Positions 52,160-61,093 of a stretch of 64,000 bases of DNA are shown in pieces. The stretch spans positions 62,001-126,000 of the forward strand of contig NZ_FNHS01000015.1 of assembly GCF_900103445.1 (NCBI RefSeq). Reading direction: 5' to 3'. Made by a program: the position numbers and the translations under genes. Source of the stretch: Methylobacterium phyllostachyos. GTDB lineage: Bacteria; Pseudomonadota; Alphaproteobacteria; Rhizobiales; Beijerinckiaceae. The stretch's first letter is position 1, and the number at the start of each line of letters is the position of its first letter. Below the pieces are notes generated by a model, which saw nothing but the letters and a program-made list of their open reading frames with translations, did no database searches and was not told the origin of the DNA.

Positions 52160-52639
52160 ATGATCAAACTCACCGTGAACGGGGCTGCGCGCAGCTTCGA
52201 CGGCGACCCCGACATGCCGCTGCTGTGGTACCTGCGGGACGAACTCGGGCTCACCGGCACCAAGTTCGGCTGCGGTGTCTCGCTCTGCGGGGCCTGCACG
52301 ATCCATCTCGGCGGCGCGGCGACCCGCGCCTGCATCACGCCGGTCTCGGCGGCGGCGGGCCAGGAGGTCGTCACCATCGAGGGGCTGTCGCCGGACGGCA
52401 ACCACCCCGTGCAGGTGGCGTGGCGCGACCAGAACGTCGCCCAGTGCGGCTTCTGCCAGTGCGGCCAGATCATGCAGGCCGCCGCCCTCCTGAAGGACAC
52501 GCCGAAGCCCTCCGATGAGGACATCGACACCACGATGAGCGGCAACATCTGCCGCTGCGGCACCTATCCGCGCATCCGCGCCGCGATCCATCAGGCCGCC
52601 GGCCAGACGGCGCCCGCCAGCAAGGGAGAGCGCCTGTGA
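52160..52639 (+). CDS. (2Fe-2S)-binding small subunit of a molybdenum hydroxylase (IorA-like)
   Basis: The 159-residue protein has a plant-type [2Fe-2S] motif CGVSLCGACTIHLGG near residue 45 and a second cluster domain with FCQCGQIMQAAALL and NICRCGTYPRI. This is the electron-transfer subunit of two-subunit enzymes such as isoquinoline 1-oxidoreductase. It starts MIKLTVNGAARSFDGDPD with no signal. The stop overlaps the large-subunit start. Substrate cannot be decided. Confidence 0.92.
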   Translation: MIKLTVNGAARSFDGDPDMPLLWYLRDELGLTGTKFGCGVSLCGACTIHLGGAATRACITPVSAAAGQEVVTIEGLSPDGNHPVQVAWRDQNVAQCGFCQCGQIMQAAALLKDTPKPSDEDIDTTMSGNICRCGTYPRIRAAIHQAAGQTAPASKGERL

Positions 52640-54966
52640 TCCACGACGCCAAGCTGAGCGCTGAGCTCGCCGCCGGCACCAAGCCGGCCCTCGACAACGT
52701 CAGCCGCCGCGGCATCCTCGGCGGCGCCGGCGCCCTGGTGCTGGCCCTCTCGCTGCGCCCCGCCCGGGCCGACGAGACCCAGACCAAGGAGCAGAAGGAG
52801 CAGAAGTTCGGCGCCGACGGCATGCCGCACGGCTGGCGCGATGACCCCAAGGTCTTCATCGCGATCGCGCCGGACGGCACCGTCACGGTGACCAACCACC
52901 GCTCCGACATGGGCCAGGGCATCCGCACCTCGGTGGCCTTCACGGTTGCCGACGAGCTGGAGGCCGACTGGTCGAAGGTGAAGGTGGTCCAGGCCTGGGG
53001 CGACGAGACTCGCTTCGGCAACCAGGACACCGACGGCTCGCGCTCGACCCGCCACTTCTTCCAGCACTTCCGCCACGCCGGCGCCGCCGCGCGGCTGATG
53101 CTGATCCAGGCCGCGGCCAAGCAATGGGGCGTGCCGGCCTCCGAGGTCACGGCCGTCAACCACACCCTGACCCATGCCAAGTCGGGCCGCACCCTTGGCT
53201 ACGGCGCGGTGGCCCAGGCCGCCGCCGAATTGCCGGTGCCCACCGATGTGACGCTGAAGGACCCCAAGGACTTCCGCTACATCGGCACCGGCAAGATCGG
53301 GCTGATCGACAATTTCGACATCACCACCGGCAAGGCGATCTACGGCCTCGACACCAAGCTCGACGGGATGCTCTACGCGGTCGTCGCGCGCCCGCCGGTC
53401 TATGGCGGCACGGTGAAGTCCTTCGACGACAGCGAGGCCAAGAAGGTCCCGGGCGTCGTGAAGATCTTCAAGATCGACGCCACCCCGATTCCCACGGAGT
53501 TCATGCCGCTCGGCGGCGTGGCGGTGGTCGCCAAGAACACCTGGGCGGCCTTGAAGGCGCGCGACGCCCTCAAGATCACCTGGGATGACGGCCCGAACGC
53601 CGGTTACGACACCGACGCATTCCGCAAGGAACTGGAGGCCGCCGCGCGCAAGCCCGGCAAGGTCGTGCGCACGCAGGGCGACGTCGATGGCGCGCTCGCC
53701 AAGGCCAAGACCAAGGTGCAGGCCGAGTACTTCGTGCCCCACCTCGCTCAGGCGCCGATGGAGCCCCCGGCGGCGGTCGCCCGGGTAAAGGACGGGTTCT
53801 GCGAGGCCTGGGCCTGCGTCCAGGGTCCGCAGGCGGCCAACGATCGCCTGATGAAGGCGCTCAAGCTGCCCGACGACAAGGTGAAGGTGAACGTCACGCT
53901 GCTCGGCGGCGGGTTCGGACGCAAGTCCAAGCCCGATTACGTGGTCGAGGCGGCGCTCTGCTCGCAGGCCGTCGGCGGCGCGCCGGTGAAGCTCGCCTGG
54001 ACCCGCGAGGACGACATCCACCACGGCTTCTACCACACGATCTCGGTGGAGCATTTGGAGGCGGGCCTCGACGAGAAGGGCATGCCGGTGGCGTGGCTGC
54101 ACCGCTCGGTGGCGCCGACGATCGGCTCGATCTTCGCGCCTGATCCGAAGCACGAGCTGCCGTTCGAGCTCGGGATGGGGCTGGTCAACACGCCGCTCAA
54201 CATCCCGAACATGCGGCTGGAGAACCCCGAGGCCGCCGCCCATGTCCGCGTCGGCTGGTTCCGCTCGGTGTCGAACATCCCGCACGCCTTCGCGATCCAG
54301 TCCTTCGTGTCGGAGCTGGCGCACGCCGCCGGCCGCGAGCCGAAGGAGTACCTGCTGGAGCTGATCGGCCCCGACCGGAAGATCAGCCCGACCGAGATCG
54401 GCGACGTCTGGAACTACGGCGAGGACCCGAAGCGCTACCCGATCGAGACCGGCCGCCTGCGCGGCGTGATCGAGGCAGCCGCCAAGGGTGCGGGCTGGGG
54501 TCGCGAGATGCCCAAGGGTCGCGGCCTCGGCATCGCCGGCCACTACAGCTTCGTCACCTACACGGCGGTGGCGGCCGAGGTGGAGGTCGACGACAAGGGC
54601 CAGGTTCAGGTGAAGGCGATCGACATCGCGGTCGATTGCGGGCCGCAGGTGAACCCGGAGCGCATCCGCTCGCAGATGGAGGGCGCAGTGGTCATGGGGA
54701 TGGGGCTCGCCCTCACCTCCGAGATCACCTTCAAGCAGGGCCGGGCGGTGCAGAACAATTTCGACGGCTACGAGATCATCCGGATCGACGCCGCTCCGAA
54801 GGTTGTTCGCGTGCACCTCGTGCCGACCGGCACCTATGACGGGCCGCTCGGCGGCGTCGGCGAGCCCGGCGTGCCGCCGGTGGCACCGGCGATCGCCAAC
54901 GCGATCTTCGCGGCCACCGGCCGGCGGGTCCGGCAATTGCCGATCCGCGATCAGCTGAGCGCCTGA
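52636..54966 (+). CDS. Molybdopterin-binding large subunit of a molybdenum hydroxylase (IorB-like)
   Basis: The 776-residue protein starts with a GTG at 52636 and an N-terminal RRGILGGAGALVLALSLRPA, a Tat-like signal as in isoquinoline 1-oxidoreductase beta subunits. VTNHRSDMGQGIRTSVAFTV is the first Mo-cofactor segment, and VTLLGGGFGRKSKPDYVVEA the second; a late GVGEPGVPPVAPAIANAI carries the catalytic Glu. It pairs with the small subunit to form a periplasmic hydroxylase or aldehyde oxidase. MoaA and other cofactor genes are elsewhere. No cytochrome partner is present. Confidence 0.92.
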   Translation: MIHDAKLSAELAAGTKPALDNVSRRGILGGAGALVLALSLRPARADETQTKEQKEQKFGADGMPHGWRDDPKVFIAIAPDGTVTVTNHRSDMGQGIRTSVAFTVADELEADWSKVKVVQAWGDETRFGNQDTDGSRSTRHFFQHFRHAGAAARLMLIQAAAKQWGVPASEVTAVNHTLTHAKSGRTLGYGAVAQAAAELPVPTDVTLKDPKDFRYIGTGKIGLIDNFDITTGKAIYGLDTKLDGMLYAVVARPPVYGGTVKSFDDSEAKKVPGVVKIFKIDATPIPTEFMPLGGVAVVAKNTWAALKARDALKITWDDGPNAGYDTDAFRKELEAAARKPGKVVRTQGDVDGALAKAKTKVQAEYFVPHLAQAPMEPPAAVARVKDGFCEAWACVQGPQAANDRLMKALKLPDDKVKVNVTLLGGGFGRKSKPDYVVEAALCSQAVGGAPVKLAWTREDDIHHGFYHTISVEHLEAGLDEKGMPVAWLHRSVAPTIGSIFAPDPKHELPFELGMGLVNTPLNIPNMRLENPEAAAHVRVGWFRSVSNIPHAFAIQSFVSELAHAAGREPKEYLLELIGPDRKISPTEIGDVWNYGEDPKRYPIETGRLRGVIEAAAKGAGWGREMPKGRGLGIAGHYSFVTYTAVAAEVEVDDKGQVQVKAIDIAVDCGPQVNPERIRSQMEGAVVMGMGLALTSEITFKQGRAVQNNFDGYEIIRIDAAPKVVRVHLVPTGTYDGPLGGVGEPGVPPVAPAIANAIFAATGRRVRQLPIRDQLSA

Positions 54967-55041
54967 ACCGTCACCCGTCGCGAGGCGTTGGGGCCGTGGG
55001 GGAACCCGCGGCCCCTTCTTTTTGGAAAGAGACCCGATCCG

Positions 55042-55419
55042 ATGATGCGTTGCGCCCTGACCGCCTGCCTGATCCTGACGGCGGCCCCCGCCCTCGCCTC
55101 ACCGTGCGGCGACCGGATCGACAGCCTCTCGAAGCGCGTCCAGTCCGAGGTCAGCCAGTCGATCTCGGCGAATACCAGCGGCCAGGGCAACGCCGCCAAG
55201 CGCGCCGGCGAAGGCGTCACCGGCACGGAGGGTCAGCGGGCCAAGGAATCACCGGAGGCCCCGCCGGCGAAGTCGGCCCAGGCCGGCCAGGGTGCGGACG
55301 CCGCCCAGCAGGCCAAGGTCGCCCTGGACGAGGCGCGCACGGCGGATTCCAAGGGCGACGCCAAGGGCTGCGAGGCCGCCGTGTCCCGGGCCGAGCAGCA
55401 GCTGAAGAAGGCTCCCTGA
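55042..55419 (+). CDS. Small periplasmic hypothetical protein
   Basis: The 125-residue protein starts MMRCALTACLILTAAPALAS, a signal peptide, then CGDRIDSLSKRVQSEVSQSI and a long Ala/Lys/Gln-rich helical stretch with AQAGQGADAAQQAKVALDEA. Two Cys (near residues 22 and 112) may pair. No family is recognised. It begins 75 bp after the hydroxylase operon on the same strand, so co-transcription is possible. A family A repeat follows the stop. Confidence 0.7.
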   Translation: MMRCALTACLILTAAPALASPCGDRIDSLSKRVQSEVSQSISANTSGQGNAAKRAGEGVTGTEGQRAKESPEAPPAKSAQAGQGADAAQQAKVALDEARTADSKGDAKGCEAAVSRAEQQLKKAP

Positions 55420-55429
55420 CCCGAAGTCA

Positions 55430-55536
55430 GGGTTTCAAAAGGTCCGAGACCGTTTGCGGGTGCAGGGCAGAGCCCTGCGAAAGACCCAGGGGCTCCGCCC
55501 CTGGACCCTGCCAAAGGGCACGCCCTTTGGAAACCC
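55430..55536 (+). repeat. Palindromic repeat family A, full copy (A3)
   Basis: The best-formed copy: outer stem gggtttc/gaaaccc, hairpins caaaaggtc-cga-gaccgtttg (one mismatch), gcagggc-aga-gccctgc, caggggc-tcc-gcccctg and ccaaagggc-ac-gccctttgg. It starts ten bases after a stop codon and lies between convergent genes. Confidence 0.88.
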
Positions 55537-55551
55537 CGTCAGATCAGCGAC

Positions 55552-56334
55552 TCACCGGCCCAGCGCACTGATCTCGATCACGAATTTCCGCCGCAGGGCC
55601 CGCGAGAAGTCGCCGTAGCCCTCCGCCGCCAGCAGGAACGCGCCCGGGCCGCCGATGACGTGGGCGCGGTACCATTGCTCCAGGCTCGTGCGCTCCTGCG
55701 GCAGCGGGGTCGGCAGTAGGCCGTAGCCGGGCGCCCGATAGGCCCCAGCCCCGACCACGTCATTCTCGCCTGGAACCAGGATCGGCAGGCCGTTGACCGT
55801 CGCGCCGGTGGCGAGCAGCGCCTCATGGGCACCATTCAGGCTCTCGGCGTCGGTGCAGTTGTCGATGCCGTCACCCGAGACATCGACCACCACCCGCTCG
55901 GCCGGAACCGGCAGCGCCGGCAGCACCCCCGCGGTCACCGTGCGGAACATCTGGCCGAGGCAGGTGAACTCGCCCGCCTGTCGGGGCGTGGCGCGCACCA
56001 GCGCGGCGGTGGCGACGGCGTCGGCCCGGCTGGCGATCCGCCGCCAGCCGACCACGAGATCGGCCCGGTCCGCCCAGGTGACCATCGCGAACAGGATGCC
56101 GCCCGGATTGCCGGTGATGGCGCCGACGACAGAGGAATCCTCCAGGGCCTCGGCGATGCCCTCCATCTGCAGCCGGAACCGGGTGTCATCGACGGATTGC
56201 GAGACATCGACGGAGACTACCAGCGCGGTGGCAACGCTCTCGGCCGCGACGGCGGGGCTCAAGCCGAGGATCAAGGCGGCCGCCCGCAGCGCGCCGCGGC
56301 ACAGCCATCCCGAACCCGTCCGCATGCTCGGCAT
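55552..56334 (-). CDS. DUF1194 (von Willebrand A-like) secreted protein
   Basis: The 260-residue protein has a signal peptide (ALRAAALILGLSPAVAAES) and a VWA-like core: ALVVSVDVSQSVDDTRFRLQ (the MIDAS-like Asp-x-Ser-x-Ser motif), GILFAMVTWADRADLVVGW, RVVVDVSGDGIDNCTDAE and WYRAHVIGGPGAFL. DUF1194 proteins are periplasmic, and their ligand is unknown. The MIDAS residues are intact, so metal-dependent binding is likely. It stands alone between a family A repeat and a small hypothetical gene. Confidence 0.88.
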   Translation of the reverse strand: MPSMRTGSGWLCRGALRAAALILGLSPAVAAESVATALVVSVDVSQSVDDTRFRLQMEGIAEALEDSSVVGAITGNPGGILFAMVTWADRADLVVGWRRIASRADAVATAALVRATPRQAGEFTCLGQMFRTVTAGVLPALPVPAERVVVDVSGDGIDNCTDAESLNGAHEALLATGATVNGLPILVPGENDVVGAGAYRAPGYGLLPTPLPQERTSLEQWYRAHVIGGPGAFLLAAEGYGDFSRALRRKFVIEISALGR

Positions 56335-56560
56335 GGGTATCCCCGGACCTCACGGGGCCGGAGGGCCCCGCGGGATCGTTAGGGCATGTTTCCAGGCACG
56401 GTGAAACCGGCCTTTCGGGGGAGGCGGGAGGCATCGGAAGCCTCCCGAACCGGGAAGGATCCGGCTCCGGCGACGCTTGCGCTCATCTCGGAGGGGATCG
56501 TCCCGCTCTTGTCCCGCGCGCGGGATAACCGAGGCGGACCAGCCGCCCCGTGGTGCAGCT

Positions 56561-56785
56561 TTAGGCCGCGGCGGCCGCCAGGGCGTGGCGGTGGCCGTTC
56601 AGGCCGGCGCAGAGATCGTCGATCTCCGTGAGGTTCAGGGCTTCGCCGGTCTGGCCGGCGATCGTGTCGATCAGGTGGTCCTGGCGCGGGTCGAAGGGAT
56701 GTCCCTGCATCCGGTAGAATTGATAATAGCGCAACGCCGCCAGGACGGTGTCACGCTCGCGGTCGGTTACGGTGAAGTGCTGCAT
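56561..56785 (-). CDS. Small hypothetical protein (74 aa)
   Basis: The frame from the ATG at 56785 encodes MQHFTVTDRERDTVLAALRY, then FYRMQGHPFDPRQDHLIDTI and LNLTEIDDLCAGLNGHRHAL. It looks like a compact helical protein without signal or membrane segment. Similar short proteins are common in Methylobacterium and related genomes as I recall, but no function is known. The flanking 217-bp stretch up to 57002 has no other gene. Confidence 0.6.
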   Translation of the reverse strand: MQHFTVTDRERDTVLAALRYYQFYRMQGHPFDPRQDHLIDTIAGQTGEALNLTEIDDLCAGLNGHRHALAAAAA

Positions 56786-57002
56786 GGGTCGTAGCTTCCC
56801 CTGTGGCTTCAACGAACGCTCGGGAGGGCCGCGACGCCGAGCCCAAGCTTGACCGTTGTAACCGCTCAGCAACGATCCGAACAGTTCTTGACAGCTCGCA
56901 AGAATGTGATTCGCTAAAATTAGGACATAGATCCTTGGTCGTCGCAACGCCTTTTAGACTGGAATACACAGGCTTCTCAGTGCGTTGCCGGCTTCGGTCC
57001 GG

Positions 57003-57716
57003 TCACAACCCCAGATCAGCCAAATAGCGCGGCAGCGCCTCGCTGGCCGGCCCATACCGCGCCGCGTCGAACGCGTCGGCGTTATCGCAGGGTTCGAGGT
57101 TGATCTCGCAGGTCGGAATTCCGAGGGCCCGGGCCTGCCGCACATAGCCGGCCGCCGGGTAGACCGCCCCGGACGTGCCCACCGCCACGAACAGGTCGGC
57201 CTCGGCCAGCGCAGCCTCGATCGCGTCGAGGTGCATCGGCATCTCGCCGAACCAGACCACGTCCGGCCGCATCCGGCCCTCGGCGCCACAGGCCGGGCAG
57301 GCATCCGCACGCGTAAGATCCGCGCGCCAGGGCGTGACCGTCCCGCAGGCACAGCAGCGGGCCTTGAGCAATTCGCCGTGCATATGGGTGACCGCCTGGG
57401 AGCCCGCCCGCTCGTGCAGGTCATCGACGTTCTGCGTGCACAGGAACAGCCGCCCGCCCCGCCCGGCGAGCCGGGCTTCGGCCTGCGCCAGGGCGACGTG
57501 GGCGGCGTTCGGCTCGGCCGCGATCACGCCCCGGCGGCGATGGTCGTAGAAGTCGAGCACCGTGTCGGGGTCGGCCGCGTAGGCCTCCGGGGTGGCGAGC
57601 TTCATGGGATCGAACCGCGCCCAGATCCCGCCGCGGTCCCGGAACGTGCCGAGCCCGCTCTCGGCCGAGACGCCGGCCCCGGTCAGCACGAAGATTGTTT
57701 CAGGATGCCGCGTCAT
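57003..57716 (-). CDS. cobB: NAD-dependent protein deacylase (sirtuin, CobB type)
   Basis: The 237-residue protein has the sirtuin motifs GAGVSAESGLGTFRDRGG, TQNVDDLHERAG, the catalytic His in VTHMHGEL, a Cys4 zinc site (CCACG and CPACG) and VGTSGAVYPAAG. FYDHRRR carries the Tyr-x-x-Arg pair that marks class III sirtuins, which remove succinyl and malonyl as well as acetyl groups. The ATG at 57716 begins MTRHPETIFVLTG. A large acetyltransferase-like protein at 24 kb could provide the opposing activity, though a direct link is only inference. Confidence 0.93.
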   Translation of the reverse strand: MTRHPETIFVLTGAGVSAESGLGTFRDRGGIWARFDPMKLATPEAYAADPDTVLDFYDHRRRGVIAAEPNAAHVALAQAEARLAGRGGRLFLCTQNVDDLHERAGSQAVTHMHGELLKARCCACGTVTPWRADLTRADACPACGAEGRMRPDVVWFGEMPMHLDAIEAALAEADLFVAVGTSGAVYPAAGYVRQARALGIPTCEINLEPCDNADAFDAARYGPASEALPRYLADLGL

Positions 57717-57826
57717 GCCTGTGCTCCGGATGGCCGGAAATGTCCGCACGTTGGCCACGCGGTTGCTTTCGCGCGCAGGCCGGGAGACGGATGCTGGCCC
57801 TGCATCCACCCTTGCGGAGGCAGGAA

Positions 57827-58387
57827 ATGTCCGATGTTGCGCTGCTCGTCATCGATGTCCAGGAATCCTTCCGGCACAGGCCCTTCTGGACCGAGGCCGA
57901 TATCCCGCGTTTCGTAGAGCGTCAGCAGGCGCTCATCGACGGCACCGTGGCGCGCGGCATCCCGGTGCTGCAGGTGCTCCACCTCGCCGAGACCGGGCCC
58001 TTCTCCCTGGAATCGGGCCATGTCCGCACCCTCGCTCCCATCGTGATCGCGCCCGCGGCCGTGTTCCACAAGCGCCGGCACAGCGCCCTGGTCGATAGCG
58101 GCCTTGCGGGCTGGCTGACGCAGCACGGCATCCGCCGCCTGATGGTGTCGGGGATCCGGACCGAGCAATGCTGTGAGACTACCACCCGTCACGCCTCCGA
58201 CAGCGGCTGGCAGGTGGATTTCGTTACCGAGGCGACCCTGACCTTCGCTATGACCCATCCGGATGGCCGCCGCTTCGAGGCCGACGACATCAAGGCCCGC
58301 ACCGAGCTGGTGCTCACCGACCGCTTCGCCCGCATCGCCACGGTCGAGCAGGCCCTGGCCGGCCGGACGCTGGCCGCCGCCGCATGA
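57827..58387 (+). CDS. Isochorismatase-family cysteine hydrolase
   Basis: The 186-residue protein has the catalytic triad: Asp in LLVIDVQESF, Lys in VFHKRRHSALVDSGL and Cys in SGIRTEQCCETTTRHASD. The family includes isochorismatase, nicotinamidase and N-carbamoyl-amidases. The stop overlaps the downstream GlxA-type regulator by four bases, so they form one operon, and a dihydropyrimidinase lies further downstream. A role in amide or ureido compound breakdown is therefore plausible. GGAGGCAGGA precedes the ATG. Confidence 0.88.
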   Translation: MSDVALLVIDVQESFRHRPFWTEADIPRFVERQQALIDGTVARGIPVLQVLHLAETGPFSLESGHVRTLAPIVIAPAAVFHKRRHSALVDSGLAGWLTQHGIRRLMVSGIRTEQCCETTTRHASDSGWQVDFVTEATLTFAMTHPDGRRFEADDIKARTELVLTDRFARIATVEQALAGRTLAAAA

Positions 58388-59529
58388 CCGGACCGGGGCG
58401 CCGCATCCCGGTCCTGGTGGTGCTGCCGCCCCGGGCGCTGCTGCTCGATCTCGCCGGCCCGATGGAGGTGCTGCGGATCGCCGGGGCGGTGCAGGACCGG
58501 ATCGCCTTCGATCTGCGCTACGCGGCGCCGCAGGGATCGATCCGCAGCTCGATCGGGCTCGATCTCGGCGGCGCCGGCCCGCTGCCGCCGGAGATCGCGC
58601 CCGGGACGGTGGTGCTCCTGCCCGGCGCGACCGAGCACCCGCTGGGCCCCGACCGGGACCGGGCCGCGGAGACTGCCGCGGAGGCGGAAATCGTGGCGTG
58701 GCTGCGCGCGGCGATCCGGCCCGGCCACACGGTCGTGACGGTCTGCGAGGGCGCGTTGCTGGCGGCGCGGGCCGGCCTGCTCGACGGCTACGCCTGCACC
58801 ACCCATCACGGCAGCTGCGCCCGCCTCCGGGCGGCGGCGCCCCGGGCGAACGTGCTGGAGAACCGGCTGTTCGTGCAGGACCGTGACCGGTTCAGCAGCG
58901 CCGGCGTCACCGCCGGCATCGATTTGATGCTGCATCTTGTGGCCGAATGGGCCGACCCGGCAACGGCGGTCGCGGTGGCCCGCACCCTGGTCGTCTACAT
59001 GCGCCGCGGCCCCGACGATCCGCAGCTCTCCCCCTGGTTGGAGGGCCGCAGCCACCTGCATCCGGTGGTCCACCGGGCGCAGGACGCGATCGTGGCCGAC
59101 CCGGTGCAGGACTGGTCGCCCGCCACGCTCGGCACGCTGGTCGGGGCGAGCCCGCGCAATCTCGCGCGGCTGTTCCGGCTCCATGCCGGAATGACCGTGA
59201 CGGAGGCGGTCAACCGCGTCCGGATCGCGCGGGCGGGGGACCTGATCGCGCAGACGGATCTCGGCCTCGAACAGGTCGCCGAACGGGCGGGTTTCGCCTC
59301 GGCCCGCCACATGCGGCGGGTGTGGGCGCAGTTCCACGCGACGGCGCCGTCGAGGCTCCGCGCCAAAGTTCCGGATCCGAAAGGGCGTGCCCTTTCGCGG
59401 GTTCAGGGCGGAGCTCTGATGGGCTCGGGCAAAGGCCAAGATCGGGGCTCTGCCCCGATCCCCCGCCAAAGGGCACGCCCCTTGGAAACCCATGACGGGG
59501 AGCCGCTGGACCCCGACAACCGGCTATGA
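58384..59529 (+). CDS. GlxA-family transcriptional regulator (DJ-1/PfpI plus AraC HTH)
   Basis: The 381-residue protein has an N-terminal DJ-1/PfpI-like domain (VLVVLPPRALLLDLAGPMEV, VTVCEGALLAARAGLL with the Cys in the nucleophile-elbow position) and a C-terminal AraC HTH (PATLGTLVGASPRNLARLFR, DLGLEQVAERAGFASARHMR). A normal protein would end near residue 335. Here the reading frame runs on into a family A repeat (59378-59492), adding about 50 residues such as GRALSRVQGGALMG and a short unique end. It overlaps the hydrolase gene by four bases and probably regulates it or the dihydropyrimidinase-transport genes. Confidence 0.88.
   Translation: MTGPGRRIPVLVVLPPRALLLDLAGPMEVLRIAGAVQDRIAFDLRYAAPQGSIRSSIGLDLGGAGPLPPEIAPGTVVLLPGATEHPLGPDRDRAAETAAEAEIVAWLRAAIRPGHTVVTVCEGALLAARAGLLDGYACTTHHGSCARLRAAAPRANVLENRLFVQDRDRFSSAGVTAGIDLMLHLVAEWADPATAVAVARTLVVYMRRGPDDPQLSPWLEGRSHLHPVVHRAQDAIVADPVQDWSPATLGTLVGASPRNLARLFRLHAGMTVTEAVNRVRIARAGDLIAQTDLGLEQVAERAGFASARHMRRVWAQFHATAPSRLRAKVPDPKGRALSRVQGGALMGSGKGQDRGSAPIPRQRARPLETHDGEPLDPDNRL
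59378..59492 (+). repeat. Palindromic repeat family A, copy inside a coding region (A4)
   Basis: Hairpins cgaaagggc-gt-gccctttcg, atcggggc-tct-gccccgat and ccaaagggc-ac-gccccttgg (one mismatch) are in the family A order. The closing ggaaaccc is present; the opening gggtttc is lost. The copy lies within the 3' end of the GlxA-type regulator gene and is translated. Confidence 0.8.
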
Positions 59530-59606
59530 CCTCCTGCCGCCGCGATGACGATCGCCCGAATCGGCGCGGACCATGCATCGGCTCGGCCGCACAGAGGAGG
59601 AACCGC

Positions 59607-61046
59607 ATGCCCGAATTCGATCTGGCGATCCGCGGCGGCACCGTCGTCACGGCGAGCGACACGGTGCGGGCCGATATCGGCGTGCGCGGCGGCCGCATCG
59701 TCGCGGTGGCCGAGGGCATCGCGGATGCCGCCCGGGTGATCGACGCCTCCGGCCTGCTGGTCCTGCCCGGCGGGATCGACAGCCACGTCCACATCGCCCA
59801 GGATCCCGGCCCCGGCATCGTCATGGCGGACGATTTCGCCAGCGCCACCCGGGCCGCGGCGGCGGGTGGCAACACCTGCGTCATGCCCTTCGCGGTCCAG
59901 CCCCGGGGCGGCTCGCTGCGCCAAGCCGTCGATGCCTACCGGGCCAAGGCCGAGGGCCAGTGCCACGTCGATGTGGCGATCCACATGATCATCTCGGACC
60001 CGACGGAAGCCGTGCTTGGCCAAGAGCTGCCGGCTTTGGTGGCCGACGGCTACACCTCGTTCAAGGTCTTCATGACCTACGACGACCTCGTGTTGAACGA
60101 CCGCCAGCTCCTCGACGTGTTCCATGTGGCGCGGCGGCAGGGCGCCCGGGTGATGGTCCACGCCGAGGGCTACGACGCGATCCGCTATCTCAGCGACCGG
60201 CTGGAGCGGGCCGGCGAGACCAGGCCCTACGGTCACGCCCTGTCCCGTCCCGAGGTGGTGGAGCGCGAGGCGGCCCACCGGGCGATCAGCCATGCCGAGC
60301 TGATCGACCTGCCCATCGTGATCGTCCACGTCTCGGGCCGCGAGGCCACCGAGCAGATCGCCTGGGCGCAAGCGCGGGGTCTGAAGATCCGGGCCGAGAC
60401 CTGCCCGCAATACCTCACCCTCACGGCCGAGCACATGAAGGGGCTCGGGCTCGATGACGGCCCCATCGATCCGATGGCCGGGGCGAAATACGTCTGCTCG
60501 CCGCCGCCGCGGGACGAGGAGAGCCAGGAGGCGGTGTGGTCCGGCATCCGGCGCGGGATCTTCGATGTGGTCTCCTCCGACCACTCCCCATTCCGCTACG
60601 ACGACCCACAGGGCAAGCTGAACCCACGCGGCAAGACCTCGTTCCGCTGGATCCCGAACGGCATCCCGGGCATCGAGACGCGGCTGCCGGTGTTCTTTTC
60701 CGAGGGCGTCTCGAAGGGGCGGATCAGCCTCAACCAGTTCGCCGCGCTCACCGCCACGAACCACGCGAAGCTCTACGGGCTGTATCCGCGCAAAGGCTCG
60801 ATCGCCCCGGGCTTCGACGCCGACCTCACCCTGTGGGACCCCAACAGGCGCGAGACCATCCGCCAGGACATCCTCCACCACGGCTCCGACTACACGCCCT
60901 GGGAGGGTTTTTCGGTGACTGGCTGGCCGGTGATGACCATCGCGGGCGGCGCGGTGATCGCCGAGGATGGGAAGGTCTTGTCCGAACCGGGCCGCGGGCG
61001 GGTGCTCGACCGGGCGGTCGATCCGGCGGAGCGGCGGGAGGCCTGA
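59607..61046 (+). CDS. hydA: Dihydropyrimidinase (D-hydantoinase)
   Basis: HydA hydrolyses the ring of 5,6-dihydrouracil or hydantoins. The 479-residue amidohydrolase has GGIDSHVHIAQDPGP (His-x-His metal ligands), the carbamylated Lys in YTSFKVFMTYDDL, and further His ligands in RVMVHAEGYDAI and HVSGREATEQI, and DVVSSDHSPFRYD near residue 335 with the final Asp. The ATG at 59607 has GAGGAGGAA just upstream. It is followed by ABC transporter genes and preceded by a GlxA-type regulator, forming a probable pyrimidine or hydantoin use locus. Confidence 0.93.
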   Translation: MPEFDLAIRGGTVVTASDTVRADIGVRGGRIVAVAEGIADAARVIDASGLLVLPGGIDSHVHIAQDPGPGIVMADDFASATRAAAAGGNTCVMPFAVQPRGGSLRQAVDAYRAKAEGQCHVDVAIHMIISDPTEAVLGQELPALVADGYTSFKVFMTYDDLVLNDRQLLDVFHVARRQGARVMVHAEGYDAIRYLSDRLERAGETRPYGHALSRPEVVEREAAHRAISHAELIDLPIVIVHVSGREATEQIAWAQARGLKIRAETCPQYLTLTAEHMKGLGLDDGPIDPMAGAKYVCSPPPRDEESQEAVWSGIRRGIFDVVSSDHSPFRYDDPQGKLNPRGKTSFRWIPNGIPGIETRLPVFFSEGVSKGRISLNQFAALTATNHAKLYGLYPRKGSIAPGFDADLTLWDPNRRETIRQDILHHGSDYTPWEGFSVTGWPVMTIAGGAVIAEDGKVLSEPGRGRVLDRAVDPAERREA

Positions 61047-61093
61047 CGGCCGCGCTGGCCCGCCGTTTGCGTGATCTCCTGGGGGAGCCTCAC

